Counted from the stretch's first letter, positions 35,454-44,073 are shown. The stretch: 64,000 bases of DNA from Flavobacterium psychrophilum (GCA_001708385.1 CP012388.1:2294001-2358000), one strand, 5' to 3'. Notes: generated from the letters alone by a model not told the origin. A program made the numbers and translations.

Positions 35454-35469
35454 TTTTTACGCGTAAAAA
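35454..35469. promoter_or_regulatory. Perfect 16-bp palindrome upstream of the LysE gene
   Basis: TTTTTACGCGTAAAAA is a perfect palindrome 55 bp before the LysE-family start. Possible operator; no known regulator is matched. An imperfect terminator-like hairpin of head-GIN gene 2 lies just upstream (about 35406-35448). Confidence 0.4.
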
Positions 35470-35524
35470 GTTATGTTTTATTAAACAATTTAAAATACTA
35501 ACTTGCATCACTTAATCTGAGTTA

Positions 35525-36205
35525 ATGTTACAGGATATTTTAAGCGCCATTCCGTTAGGTTTTTTTTTGAGCATCATGCCCGGTGCAGTATTTTTTGTAT
35601 TACTGGAAACCAGTGTTATAAAAGGCTTTAGAGCAGCAGTAGCATTTGATGCAGGTGCCATAACATCAGACATTATTTTTATACTTATAGCTTATTTCAG
35701 CAGTTATCAATTGCTTGAAAATATTAAAGATGACCCGTCATTATTTATCTTCGGCGGCTTGATAATGGTTACTTACGGAGTCATTTCTTTTTTAAAGATG
35801 AACAAAACTGCTAAGAATGAAATTATAGATACCGATGCTAAAGACATCCTGAAGAAAAACTACTTTAGCCTGTTTGCAAAAGGTTTCCTGCTTAATTTTA
35901 TAAACATAGGTGTACTTGGTTTCTGGCTGGCTATTATTATTACATGGGGACCAAGGCTGGATATGCAGCCATCAAGAATAATGATTTTCTTTATAGCTGT
36001 AATAGCATCGTATTTTGCACTTGATGTTTGCAAAATACTGCTTGCAAAACAATTAAGAAGCAAGCTTACCTTTAAGAACATCATGAAAATTAAAAAGACA
36101 ATAAGCATTATACTTGTAATTTTCGGTATAGCTTTGTTACTACAGGGATGGTTTCCCTCAGGTGGAAATAAAATGATAGAGAAGCTGGAGCAGGAAGCGA
36201 AATAA
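35525..36205 (+). CDS. LysE/RhtB family amino-acid exporter
   Basis: 226 residues. Six membrane segments; the N-terminal IPLGFFLSIMPGAVFFVLLETSV block and GFRAAVAFDAGAITSDI fit the LysE superfamily, which exports amino acids or related small molecules across the inner membrane. Substrate unknown. Monocistronic, ended by a strong hairpin before tRNA-Cys. Confidence 0.88.
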   Translation: MLQDILSAIPLGFFLSIMPGAVFFVLLETSVIKGFRAAVAFDAGAITSDIIFILIAYFSSYQLLENIKDDPSLFIFGGLIMVTYGVISFLKMNKTAKNEIIDTDAKDILKKNYFSLFAKGFLLNFINIGVLGFWLAIIITWGPRLDMQPSRIMIFFIAVIASYFALDVCKILLAKQLRSKLTFKNIMKIKKTISIILVIFGIALLLQGWFPSGGNKMIEKLEQEAK

Positions 36206-36227
36206 ATAGAAATAGCTATAAACTAAA

Positions 36228-36257
36228 AAAAGCTTTCACATTGTGAAAGCTTTTTTT
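36228..36257. terminator. Bidirectional terminator between LysE gene and tRNA-Cys
   Basis: AAAAGCTTTCA / TGAAAGCTTTT stem with the loop at 36239-36243 and T runs on both strands. Confidence 0.8.
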
Positions 36258-36260
36258 GTG

Positions 36261-36331
36261 AGGCATCTAGCGGATTCGAACCGCTGTAGCAGGTTTTGCA
36301 GACCTGAGCCTAGCCACTCGGCCAAGATGCC
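36261..36331 (-). tRNA. tRNA-Cys (GCA)
   Basis: 71 nt on the minus strand. The acceptor stem GGCATCT pairs with AGATGCC, the anticodon stem CAGGT/ACCTG holds the loop CTGCAAA with anticodon GCA, and the T arm is GCGG-TTCGAAT-CCGC. The discriminator base is U, the identity element of tRNA-Cys. CCA is not encoded. Confidence 0.95.
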
Positions 36332-36447
36332 ATTAATTATATGGTTGGCAAATTTACATATATTTTATTCTAACGCAAGAAAAATTACACCAATTTTTGG
36401 TTTACTTAATTTTTAGCATTTTTAGTTTCTGATTAATAATTAGTTAA

Positions 36448-36455
36448 TACTTTCG
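36448..36455 (+). promoter_or_regulatory. Near-consensus -7 element of the sulfatase gene
   Basis: TACTTTCG differs from TAnnTTTG in one base and lies 23 bases before the ATG at 36479. Confidence 0.35.
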
Positions 36456-36478
36456 TGAAAATTTTTTAACATTTTATT

Positions 36479-38431
36479 ATGAAGAAATTCGTATACCTTA
36501 AATCTATAGCTAATTTCATTCTTTTAGGCCTTATTATTACCACATTAAGCAGGATAATCCTGTTTTTAATTTTTAAGGATAGGATAGATGACACCCCGGA
36601 TTATTGGGCTATTTTCCCAATAGGTTTACGTTTCGATTTGATATTGTTATGCTATTTGTCGTTTCTTCCGATGCTGATAATAACATTTACACCTTCTAAA
36701 TACCTTCAATACTGTAATAGGTTTTTAAATGGCTACTACATACTTTTACTAACGTTGCTATTGTTAATGGAATTATCAAGCTCAGATTTTATAAGGCAGT
36801 ACGATACCAGGCCAAACAGATTGTTTCTCGATTATCTTATTTATCCTAAAGAAGTCATGGGCACTTTGTTTAAAAGTTACCTTAGTTCCATTTTACTTTC
36901 AGTAGTTATAATAAGTGCCTTTGTACTACTCTTAATAAGAAAAAGGAAGGCATTATTCAGTACACCTGCTGTAACATACAGATGGAAGTTAATTATGTTT
37001 GTTCCTGTGACTTTTTTATTGTTTTTAGGAGCCAGGGGAAGCTTGACTTCAAAAAGGCCTATAAACGCAAGTAATGCAGTTTTTTCTTTTGATCAGCTTA
37101 CCAATACAATGGGGTTAAATTCATTATATACTGTTGCTTTTGCAGCTTATTCCCTAAAAAATGAAGGTAATGCCGCAAAAATGTACGGAAAGATGGACGC
37201 TGCAGAAGCTTATACAAGGGTTAAGAAATACATGACGGCAGAACCTTCGGACTTCACCGATTCTGAATTCCCATTATTGCATACCCAAACTCCGGATACT
37301 TTAAAAGGCGAACCTATGAATGTAGTTATATTTCTTCAGGAAAGCCTGGGTGCAGAATATGTAGGGAGCTTAGGAGGGAAGCCTTTAACGCCACATTTTG
37401 ACGCACTTACCAAAGAAGGATTATTGTTTACTAACCTGTATTGTACAGGTACAAGAAGTGTTAGGGGAATAGAGGCAGTGGTTACGGGCTTTTTGCCTTC
37501 GCCATCAGAGAGTGTTGTAAAGCTTAGTAATTCGCAATCGGGTTTCTTTACACTGGCTGATTTATTTAAAGAAAAGGGTTATGATACCAGTTTTATTTAC
37601 GGTGGTATGGCCAATTTTGATAATATGGCTTCTTTTTTTAATGGAAACGGTTTTGAAAATATTATTGATGAAGAAGATTTTAACAACGATGGTAATAATT
37701 ATGCCCTAAAAGGAACATGGGGATATAGCGATGAAGATCTGGTAGTTAAAGCAAATGATTATTTTAAGCATCAAAAAAAGGGAAAACCTTTCTTTTCTAT
37801 GATGTTTTCAACATCAAACCATGAACCGTTTGAGTTTCCTGACGGTAGGATACAACTATTTGATAAGAAGAAAAACACGGTAAACAATGCCATGAAATAT
37901 GCCGATTTTTCTATTGGTAAATTCTTTGAACTGGCTAAAAAAGAAGACTATTTTAAGAACACTTTATTTATTATTGTTGCCGATCATAATACCCGTACTT
38001 ATGGTAAACATTTAGTACCAATTCACAAATTTCATATACCTGCATTGATAATTGGCCCAGGTGTAAAAAAAGGATCTAAATACAACAAGTTATGCAGCCA
38101 GATAGACCTTGCTCCGACCGTATTAGACATGATTGGTATGAAAACCGAAACCCCAATGCCGGGGCGTAATTTAAAACAGCTTAAAGCCGATGTAAAAGGG
38201 AGGTCTATAATGCAGTTTCATGAAATTAACGCCTTTAGAATAGAAGACCAGGTAGTAATTATGCAACCAAATAAAGAAGCATTACAGTTTAAAATAAAGA
38301 ATGATACCGTTCTAGAACCAGTGCCTTTAAATAAGGAAATGGCTAAAGATGCACTGGGCCATGTTACTGTGGCATTAGATCTTTATAAGAACAGAAAGTA
38401 CAGGATAAAGCATAAAAAAACCGGAAATTAA
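36479..38431 (+). CDS. LTA-synthase-like sulfatase family membrane protein
   Basis: 650 residues. Five membrane helices in residues 1-190, then a periplasmic alkaline-phosphatase/sulfatase fold with FLQESLGAEYVGSLGGKPLTP, the nucleophile region CTGTRSVRGIEAVV (Thr), SNHEPFEFP, and the metal site VADHNTRTYG with HKFHIPALI. Such enzymes transfer phosphoglycerol or phosphoethanolamine groups in the envelope. Gram-negative Bacteroidetes lack lipoteichoic acid, so the substrate is open. The stop codon lies inside the terminator hairpin. Confidence 0.88.
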   Translation: MKKFVYLKSIANFILLGLIITTLSRIILFLIFKDRIDDTPDYWAIFPIGLRFDLILLCYLSFLPMLIITFTPSKYLQYCNRFLNGYYILLLTLLLLMELSSSDFIRQYDTRPNRLFLDYLIYPKEVMGTLFKSYLSSILLSVVIISAFVLLLIRKRKALFSTPAVTYRWKLIMFVPVTFLLFLGARGSLTSKRPINASNAVFSFDQLTNTMGLNSLYTVAFAAYSLKNEGNAAKMYGKMDAAEAYTRVKKYMTAEPSDFTDSEFPLLHTQTPDTLKGEPMNVVIFLQESLGAEYVGSLGGKPLTPHFDALTKEGLLFTNLYCTGTRSVRGIEAVVTGFLPSPSESVVKLSNSQSGFFTLADLFKEKGYDTSFIYGGMANFDNMASFFNGNGFENIIDEEDFNNDGNNYALKGTWGYSDEDLVVKANDYFKHQKKGKPFFSMMFSTSNHEPFEFPDGRIQLFDKKKNTVNNAMKYADFSIGKFFELAKKEDYFKNTLFIIVADHNTRTYGKHLVPIHKFHIPALIIGPGVKKGSKYNKLCSQIDLAPTVLDMIGMKTETPMPGRNLKQLKADVKGRSIMQFHEINAFRIEDQVVIMQPNKEALQFKIKNDTVLEPVPLNKEMAKDALGHVTVALDLYKNRKYRIKHKKTGN

Positions 38432-38446
38432 TTTCCGGTTTTTTTA
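38415..38446. terminator. Terminator overlapping the sulfatase stop codon
   Basis: Stem AACCGGAAAT / ATTTCCGGTT with A and T runs on both sides; the sulfatase TAA (38429-38431) forms the loop. It can serve both this gene and the convergent folB. Confidence 0.8.
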
Positions 38447-38803
38447 TTATCTGCTCTGTTCTATTTCGATGGTAACAGATTGTACATCACCACCAATAGG
38501 GGGATTGATTTTAGAAACTCCCACAACAGTATGTATAACAGCAGGTATTTCATTAAAAACCCTGTTTACAATACGTTTTGCAACATGTTCTAAAAGTTTA
38601 GATCGTATAGCCATTTCTTCGGTAACTATCTTATTAAGATGAACATAATCAACAGTATCTTCCAGTTCATCTGTATGCATAGATTTTTTTAGGTCTGCCC
38701 TTATTTCAAGGTCAACCGTGTAATCAGATCCTATTTTACTTTCTTCTACAAGGCATCCGTGATATGAAAATGTGCGTATGTTTTTAAGTTTTATGATATC
38801 CAT
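38447..38803 (-). CDS. folB: Dihydroneopterin aldolase
   Basis: 118 residues. IIKLKNIRTFSYHGCLVEESKIG, the tetrahydrofolate-enzyme block DYTVDLEIRADL, and the catalytic-lysine region VVGVSKINPPIGG are FolB signatures. Makes 6-hydroxymethyl-dihydropterin in folate synthesis in the cytoplasm. Single gene, convergent with the sulfatase gene; no clear -7 element was found. Confidence 0.95.
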   Translation of the reverse strand: MDIIKLKNIRTFSYHGCLVEESKIGSDYTVDLEIRADLKKSMHTDELEDTVDYVHLNKIVTEEMAIRSKLLEHVAKRIVNRVFNEIPAVIHTVVGVSKINPPIGGDVQSVTIEIEQSR

Positions 38804-38940
38804 TTTGATAGTCGCTGAGTTAATAAGGTTCTTAGTTCATGAGGTCAGGCAGCAAAGTTACAAAGTTTTCTATTGCGTGTTTTATAAAGAGTGAATATGT
38901 ATATTATTTACCCGTAATTTCCATTAAAAAATGTTTTAAA

Positions 38941-38978
38941 AACTCAGTAACTAAGTTCCTCAGCAACTCAGTAACTAA
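38941..38978. repeat. Direct repeat AACTCAGTAACTAA
   Basis: Two exact 14-bp copies (38941-38954 and 38965-38978) separated by GTTCCTCAGC, just upstream of the glnS promoter. This low-complexity type of sequence occurs between genes in Bacteroidetes; no function known. Confidence 0.6.
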
Positions 38979-39000
38979 TAAAACTTTCGAACTAATTACC

Positions 39001-39008
39001 TACATTTG
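39001..39008 (+). promoter_or_regulatory. -7 promoter element of glnS
   Basis: TACATTTG, a perfect TAnnTTTG match, 19 bases before the ATG at 39028; excludes longer upstream readings. Confidence 0.7.
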
Positions 39009-39027
39009 CAGTCTTATATTTAAAGCT

Positions 39028-40713
39028 ATGTCGACTGAAGAGAGATCACTTAATTTTATTGAGCAGATTATTGAAGAGGATTTAGGAAATGGTTTTGCTA
39101 AAGACAAACTACGTTTTCGTTTTCCTCCTGAACCCAATGGTTACCTGCACGTAGGGCATGCCAGTTCTATATGCCTTAATTTTGGCTTAGGACAAAGGTA
39201 TAATGCGCCTGTTAACCTGCGTTTTGATGATACTAACCCTGCAAAAGAAGAGCAGGAATATGTAGACGCTATTAAAAAAGACGTAGAGTGGTTAGGCTAT
39301 CAATGGGCTGAGGAGCGTTATGCATCAGACTATTTTCAGGAGCTGTATGACTGGGCTGTTCAGTTTATAAAAAACGGAAAAGCGTATGTAGACAGCCAAA
39401 GCAGTGAAGACATGGCCAAACAAAAAGGAACACCTTCTCAGCCCGGTACCGAAAGTCCTTTCAGGAACCGTTCTGTAGAAGAGAATCTTGACCTTTTTGA
39501 ACGAATGAAAAACGGCGAATTTCCGGAAGGAACTCACGTTTTAAGGGCTAAAATAGACATGACATCAAGCAATATGCTTATGCGTGACCCTATTATTTAC
39601 AGAATTTTACACAAACACCACCACCGTACAGGCGATGCGTGGAAAATATACCCAATGTATGACTGGGCACATGGTGAAAGCGATTATATCGAAGAGATTT
39701 CGCATTCACTTTGTACGCTGGAGTTTCTTATGCACAGGGAGTTATATGATTGGTTCCTTGACCAGATCTACACAGAGGGAAGGGTAAGGCCAAAACAGCG
39801 TGAATTTGCTCGCCGTAACCTTAGCCATACTGTAGTGAGTAAGAGAAAGCTTTTACAACTTGTACAGGAAAACCATGTAAAAGGTTGGGATGACCCAAGG
39901 ATGTCAACAATTTCGGGTATGAGAAGAAGGGGTTATACTCCTGCTGCTATCCGTAATTTTGCCGACACTATTGGTATTGCTAAACGTACAAACCTTATAG
40001 ATGTTTCATTATTAGAGTTTTGCGTTAGGGAAGATCTTAATAAGATCGCTCCACGTGTAATGGCAGTTCTTGATCCGGTTAAGCTTATCATCACCAATTA
40101 TCCGGAAGGAAAGGAAGAATGGCTTGAGGCAGAAAACAATCCTGAAGATGAAACTGCAGGATTTAGGGAAGTACCTTTTTCAAAAGAATTATATATTGAG
40201 AGAGAAGACTTTATGGAGAATGCTAACAACAAATATTTCCGTCTTACTTTAGGTAAAGAGGTACGTCTTAAAAACGCTTATATCATTAAAGGAGAAAGCG
40301 TTGTTAAAGATACTGAAGGTAACATCACCGAAATTCACTGTACGTATGATACTGACAGTAAGAGTGGTAGTGGTACAGAAGCTAGTTTACGTAAAATAAA
40401 AGGTACTATTCATTGGGTTTCTATTCCGCATGCGGTAGAGGCTGAAGTTAGAATTTACGACCGTTTGTTTACACATGAAGCACCTGATGCTGATAAGGAT
40501 ATTGACTTTAAAGACTACATTAACCCTAAATCATTGGAAGTTATAAAAGGCTATCTTGAACCAAGCCTTAAAAGTGCAGAAGCGGGAGAGCGTTACCAGT
40601 TCCAGAGGTTAGGTTATTTTTGTGTTGACCCGGACAGTAATGCCGAAAGAATAGTTTTCAACAAAACTGTTGGCCTTCGAGACACTTGGGCAAAAGTTGA
40701 AAGCAAAGAATAA
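39028..40713 (+). CDS. glnS: Glutaminyl-tRNA synthetase
   Basis: 561 residues from the ATG at 39028. Class I synthetase: FPPEPNGYLHVGHAS (HIGH motif at 41-44), MYDWAHGESDYIEEISHS, and the KMSKS variant VVSKRKLL. The C-terminal anticodon-binding barrels are complete. The tRNA-Cys gene and gltX are elsewhere in the window but not linked. The open frame extends 63 codons upstream, but that stretch contains the repeat and the promoter and is not coding. Confidence 0.97.
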   Translation: MSTEERSLNFIEQIIEEDLGNGFAKDKLRFRFPPEPNGYLHVGHASSICLNFGLGQRYNAPVNLRFDDTNPAKEEQEYVDAIKKDVEWLGYQWAEERYASDYFQELYDWAVQFIKNGKAYVDSQSSEDMAKQKGTPSQPGTESPFRNRSVEENLDLFERMKNGEFPEGTHVLRAKIDMTSSNMLMRDPIIYRILHKHHHRTGDAWKIYPMYDWAHGESDYIEEISHSLCTLEFLMHRELYDWFLDQIYTEGRVRPKQREFARRNLSHTVVSKRKLLQLVQENHVKGWDDPRMSTISGMRRRGYTPAAIRNFADTIGIAKRTNLIDVSLLEFCVREDLNKIAPRVMAVLDPVKLIITNYPEGKEEWLEAENNPEDETAGFREVPFSKELYIEREDFMENANNKYFRLTLGKEVRLKNAYIIKGESVVKDTEGNITEIHCTYDTDSKSGSGTEASLRKIKGTIHWVSIPHAVEAEVRIYDRLFTHEAPDADKDIDFKDYINPKSLEVIKGYLEPSLKSAEAGERYQFQRLGYFCVDPDSNAERIVFNKTVGLRDTWAKVESKE

Positions 40714-40734
40714 CAATATCAATTATATTTATAG

Positions 40735-40764
40735 AAGCTCCCTAATATTAGGGAGCTTTTTTAT
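40735..40764 (+). terminator. Rho-independent terminator of glnS
   Basis: AAGCTCCCTAATATTAGGGAGCTT (40735-40758, a perfect inverted repeat) then TTTTATTATT. Confidence 0.85.
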
Positions 40765-40765
40765 T

Positions 40766-41238
40766 ATTTATAAAATCTATTATATTTTAATAAATAATAA
40801 ATAAAATCTTTAAAAAGTAACCTCACATAATTTCTTGTAATCTATTATCTTTTTTAGGTAAGGTATTTGGACGTTTGTATGTGTATAATATCATTAGAAC
40901 GTCTTATTTTAATTTTGACTTTTGAATTGAAGTAAAAAGTCATGTTAATAGACTATCACTATTGATATATTTGTAAAACTACCGTTATCTCTATTATATA
41001 AATATTCTATCAATTTTTAATTTACCATAATCAAATACTTTAAAAAGCGACTTTATGTAATTTAATATATCGCACTATTTTTTGTAAGAAAGGTGTTTGT
41101 ATATATTACCTCTAAAAACTGTCTAAAATCGGCTTATTTCAATTTTTACATACTTTGGCTTTCAATTAACGGCACATTAACAACCTACAAATGTTAAAAT
41201 GGGTATCTTAGTATTATTAATCAAAAAAATTAGATATT
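40766..41238. other. Gene-free AT-rich region with a diverged tandem duplication
   Basis: No ORF of note. Two similar stretches about 230 bp apart: 40808-40931 and 41038-41168. Both begin CTTTAAAAAG and share in order TAATTT, TTTTTT-GTAAG-like, GGT(A/G)TTTG and CTTATTT(T/C)AATTTT blocks. A perfect -7 element TATATTTG at 40966-40973 lies between them on the plus strand, which would give the YtxH gene a leader of about 260 nt, or start a small RNA. Otherwise nothing recognised. Confidence 0.45.
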
Positions 41239-41574
41239 ATGGCTGGTAAAACAGGAACAATAGTAGCTGTACTTGCAGGTGCAGCAGTAGGAGCGGCAAT
41301 CGGAGTTTTATTCGCACCGGAAGAAGGCGCAAAAACAAGAAAAAAAATTAAAGATGGAGCTTTAGCTAAAAAAGATGAGCTTAAAGATAAAATTACAGAG
41401 CTTACCGAAACTGTAAAAAGTAAATTTGGTGTAGCGAAACAAGATCTTGAAAGTTCTCTTGATAATTTAGTTTCTAATGTAGAAGGAAAAGCTGAAGATG
41501 TAATTTCTCTATTAGAGAAAAAACTTGAAGAGCTTAAAAAAGATACTAAGAATGCAGCATCGTCTGTAAAATAA
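41239..41574 (+). CDS. YtxH domain protein
   Basis: 111 residues. N-terminal glycine/alanine membrane helix (AVLAGAAVGAAIGVLFAP) followed by EEGAKTRKKIKDGA, then a long charged helix. This matches YtxH/gas-vesicle-like small stress proteins. First gene of a three-gene unit with the holin-like and DUF6327-like genes. Function unknown; often linked to general stress (family knowledge). Confidence 0.88.
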   Translation: MAGKTGTIVAVLAGAAVGAAIGVLFAPEEGAKTRKKIKDGALAKKDELKDKITELTETVKSKFGVAKQDLESSLDNLVSNVEGKAEDVISLLEKKLEELKKDTKNAASSVK

Positions 41575-41587
41575 ATAAAACCCGCTT

Positions 41588-41941
41588 ATGGCATTTGAAG
41601 AAATAAAAGAAAACGCGGAAGATTTAAAACAGGAAGTTAAAAAGCTTATAGACGCTAACGTTAATTATTATAAGCTTTGGGGCTTTAAGATTTTAATGAA
41701 ATCTACCACCATGATGCTGAAGTTATTTCTTCTGGCTGTCATGCTGATGATTGTTACCGTGTTCTTTTCAATTGCCCTGGCATTAGGCATAGGCTACTGG
41801 CTTGATAATTTTGCCTACGGTTTCCTAATTGTAGGCCTTATCTATCTTGTAATGGCTATAGTTGTATATTATGTACAGGATAAAATTGTTGAAGGCCCAA
41901 TGCTTTCAAGGTTTTCGAGAATTTTTTTAAAGAAATACTAA
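41588..41941 (+). CDS. Phage-holin-family (superfamily III-like) membrane protein
   Basis: 117 residues. A charged helical N-terminus (EEIKENAEDLKQEVKKLID), two membrane helices (about 40-65 and 75-100) and a short basic tail. It matches the DUF1469/phage holin superfamily III name used in databases, but there is no phage gene here; it is a chromosomal stress-type membrane protein. 13 bp after the YtxH gene. Confidence 0.82.
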   Translation: MAFEEIKENAEDLKQEVKKLIDANVNYYKLWGFKILMKSTTMMLKLFLLAVMLMIVTVFFSIALALGIGYWLDNFAYGFLIVGLIYLVMAIVVYYVQDKIVEGPMLSRFSRIFLKKY

Positions 41942-41947
41942 GCAATT

Positions 41948-42184
41948 ATGAACACGAAAGTATACAACAGCTACGACGAGATAAACAGGGACCTTGAGAT
42001 ACTAAAAGTAGAAAAAGACCTTGCCCTTGCTAAATTTAAAAGAAGTTTAGACGAAACTAAGGAAAGCCTGCAGCCAATGAACATGTTAGGGGAGACCCCT
42101 AAAAAAGTGCTTGGAGTGCTTGGAACGCTTTCCGGACCTTTAAAGAGTGCGGCATTGACCTGGCTCTTTAAAAAAATGTTTTAA
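41948..42184 (+). CDS. Small DUF6327-like protein
   Basis: 78 residues, helical: a charged coiled stretch (YDEINRDLEILKVEKDLALA) and a C-terminal hydrophobic amphipathic segment. It always seems to follow YtxH and holin-like genes in flavobacteria; I associate it with DUF6327, from memory. Starts 6 bp after the holin-like gene. Function unknown. Confidence 0.65.
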   Translation: MNTKVYNSYDEINRDLEILKVEKDLALAKFKRSLDETKESLQPMNMLGETPKKVLGVLGTLSGPLKSAALTWLFKKMF

Positions 42185-42189
42185 TAGAG

Positions 42190-42218
42190 AAGGCTGCTTA
42201 TTTAAGCAGCCTTTTTAA
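42190..42218 (+). terminator. Rho-independent terminator of the YtxH-holin unit
   Basis: Stem AAGGCTGCTT / AAGCAGCCTT, loop ATTT, then TTTAATT. A very similar stem occurs at 43014-43039. Confidence 0.8.
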
Positions 42219-42221
42219 TTG

Positions 42222-42944
42222 TTATGGGTTTGTAGACCATAAACTTACGTCTTTTACCAAAGCCCTTCGTGGCAATTTTAGATGGCCAACAAGCAATTCT
42301 GCAAAGTCTTCCGGCTGTAAAGTAGTATCCGGGTTACCGTCGGTAAGGTTAAGGTTTTTAGCCATGTCTGTAGAAATTGTACTCGGCGTCATGGTAAATA
42401 CCCTTATATTATCTTTACGCACTTCCTGCATTAAAGATTCAGACATACCAATTAATCCAAATTTAGATGCACTGTAAGCACTTGTTACAGGAGCACCTTT
42501 AAGCCCTGCACTAGAAGATATGTTTACAATGTCGCCGCTTTTGCGTTCTTTCATTTCGGCCAGTATAGCCCTTGTAGCATAATAAGCACCAAAAATATTA
42601 GTCTTAACTATATTTTCCCATTGTTCTACACTAAGATCCAAGAACTTACCAAATGTACCAACACCGGCATTATTTATTAAAATATCTATATCTCCCAAGG
42701 TATTTTTTAGAGTAGCTACAGCAGTTGTAATTTGCTCGTTACTTGTAATGTCTGCCGTTGTATACGCAACTTTAATTTCAGGGTTTATTGTTTTTGCTTC
42801 ATCTGCAACTGCAATAAGGTCAGCTTCAGTTCTTGCCAGTAATCCAAGGTTAACACCCTCTGCAGCCAGTGCAAGTGCGATGGCTTTTCCTAATCCTTTT
42901 CCCGCACCGGTAATAAGTGCTGTTTTTCCGTTTAAGTTTTCCAT
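42222..42944 (-). CDS. Short-chain dehydrogenase/reductase (3-ketoacyl-ACP reductase type)
   Basis: 240 residues, classical SDR. TGAGKGLGKAIA (cofactor loop), INNAGVG, the catalytic Ser in NISSSAGLKG and Tyr/Lys in YSASKFG. It resembles FabG-like reductases, but its isolated position gives no pathway. NADP preference is suggested by the basic residue in the glycine motif (inference). Confidence 0.9.
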   Translation of the reverse strand: MENLNGKTALITGAGKGLGKAIALALAAEGVNLGLLARTEADLIAVADEAKTINPEIKVAYTTADITSNEQITTAVATLKNTLGDIDILINNAGVGTFGKFLDLSVEQWENIVKTNIFGAYYATRAILAEMKERKSGDIVNISSSAGLKGAPVTSAYSASKFGLIGMSESLMQEVRKDNIRVFTMTPSTISTDMAKNLNLTDGNPDTTLQPEDFAELLVGHLKLPRRALVKDVSLWSTNP

Positions 42945-42984
42945 AGTATTAAAAAGTATTGAGATACAAAATTCCGTTAATTCT

Positions 42985-42992
42985 CAAACATA
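42985..42992 (-). promoter_or_regulatory. -7 promoter element of the SDR gene
   Basis: TATGTTTG on the minus strand, 40 bases before the ATG. Confidence 0.5.
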
Positions 42993-43011
42993 ATCTAGTT
43001 ATTTAGTAAAT

Positions 43012-43039
43012 AAAAAGGCTGCTATAATTAGCAGCCTTT
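43012..43039 (-). terminator. Rho-independent terminator of the SPFH gene
   Basis: Stem AAAGGCTGCTA / TAGCAGCCTTT, loop TAAT, with a T run on the minus strand. Confidence 0.8.
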
Positions 43040-43042
43040 CGT

Positions 43043-44041
43043 TTATTCCGGTTGAACATCATCATGTTCGTGTGTATCGTGAGATGTGTAATCATCTTTC
43101 TTCTGATTCTTTTTCTCATTTGCTCTTTTCTGGTTACCTCTCTTGATAGATTCTCCAACCTGGTTTGAAGCGGTAAACGATGCTACCATGTTATTTAGCA
43201 TATCGCTGCCTGCCTGTGGAGAGTTTGGTAATAAGATAAGGTTAGAGTTAGTATCAGATCCTATAGCCTGTAGCGTGTCATAATGCTGTGTAACAACAAT
43301 CAAGGCAGAAGCTTCCTGAGAATTAATACCTACCTCGTTTAATACATTTACACTTTCTACAAGTCCACGTGCTATTTCACGACGCTGATCTGCAATACCC
43401 TGTCCCTGTAATCTCTTGCTTTCCGCTTCCGCTTTTGCTTTAGCGACAATACGAATCCTTTGCGCTTCTGCTTCATATTCAGCAGCAGATTTTTCACGGT
43501 CCGCGGCGTTAATACGGTTCATTGCATTTTTAACCTGTATATCCGGATCGATATCTGTTATAAGCGTATTAATGATATCATAACCGTAAGTAGTCATAGC
43601 TTCATTAAGCTCTCTTTTTACAGCAATAGCAATATCGTCTTTACGTTCAAAAACATCATCAAGTTTAAGTTTTGGTACTTCGGCACGTACAACGTCAAAT
43701 ACATAAGATGTTATCTGGTCATGAGGGTACTGTAGTTTATAAAAAGCTTCGTATACCTTTTCCTGTATAACAACAAATTGTACAGAAACTTTCATTTTTA
43801 CGAATACATTCTCTTTGGTTTTGGTTTCGATGATAACATCCAGCTGTTGAATTTTAAGGTTTATCCTTCCGGCAATTTTATCAATTACAGGAATTTTTAG
43901 CTGGAGTCCTGCATTACGTATGCTGTGGTATTTACCAAAGCGTTCTACGATTACAGCTGTTTGCTGTTTAACCGTAAAAAAGGATGAAAGAAAAATAAGT
44001 AGTCCGAAAAAGAGGATTACATACAAGAAAGCATTTTCCAT
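43043..44041 (-). CDS. SPFH/band-7 domain membrane protein
   Basis: 332 residues. One N-terminal membrane helix (YVILFFGLLIFLSSFF), the SPFH domain (TAVIVERFGKYHSIRNAGLQ, VDVIIETKTKENVFV), a coiled coil rich in Ala/Glu/Arg (AADREKSAAEYEAEAQRIR, AKAEAESKRLQGQG), and a charged His/Asp tail (HDTHEHDDVQ). Such stomatin/flotillin-like proteins form membrane scaffolds. No NfeD partner is next to it. Confidence 0.92.
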   Translation of the reverse strand: MENAFLYVILFFGLLIFLSSFFTVKQQTAVIVERFGKYHSIRNAGLQLKIPVIDKIAGRINLKIQQLDVIIETKTKENVFVKMKVSVQFVVIQEKVYEAFYKLQYPHDQITSYVFDVVRAEVPKLKLDDVFERKDDIAIAVKRELNEAMTTYGYDIINTLITDIDPDIQVKNAMNRINAADREKSAAEYEAEAQRIRIVAKAKAEAESKRLQGQGIADQRREIARGLVESVNVLNEVGINSQEASALIVVTQHYDTLQAIGSDTNSNLILLPNSPQAGSDMLNNMVASFTASNQVGESIKRGNQKRANEKKNQKKDDYTSHDTHEHDDVQPE

Positions 44042-44073
44042 ATTTTAAAGATTAAGATTGATTTGTGGTAATA

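Noticed and set aside
38839..39027. Upstream extension of the glnS frame
   Set aside because: The stretch contains an intergenic repeat and a perfect -7 element; the known GlnS N-terminus begins at 39028.
41588..41941. Prophage remnant suggested by the holin-like gene
   Set aside because: No other phage gene, integrase or att repeats; this gene with YtxH is a normal chromosomal neighbourhood.
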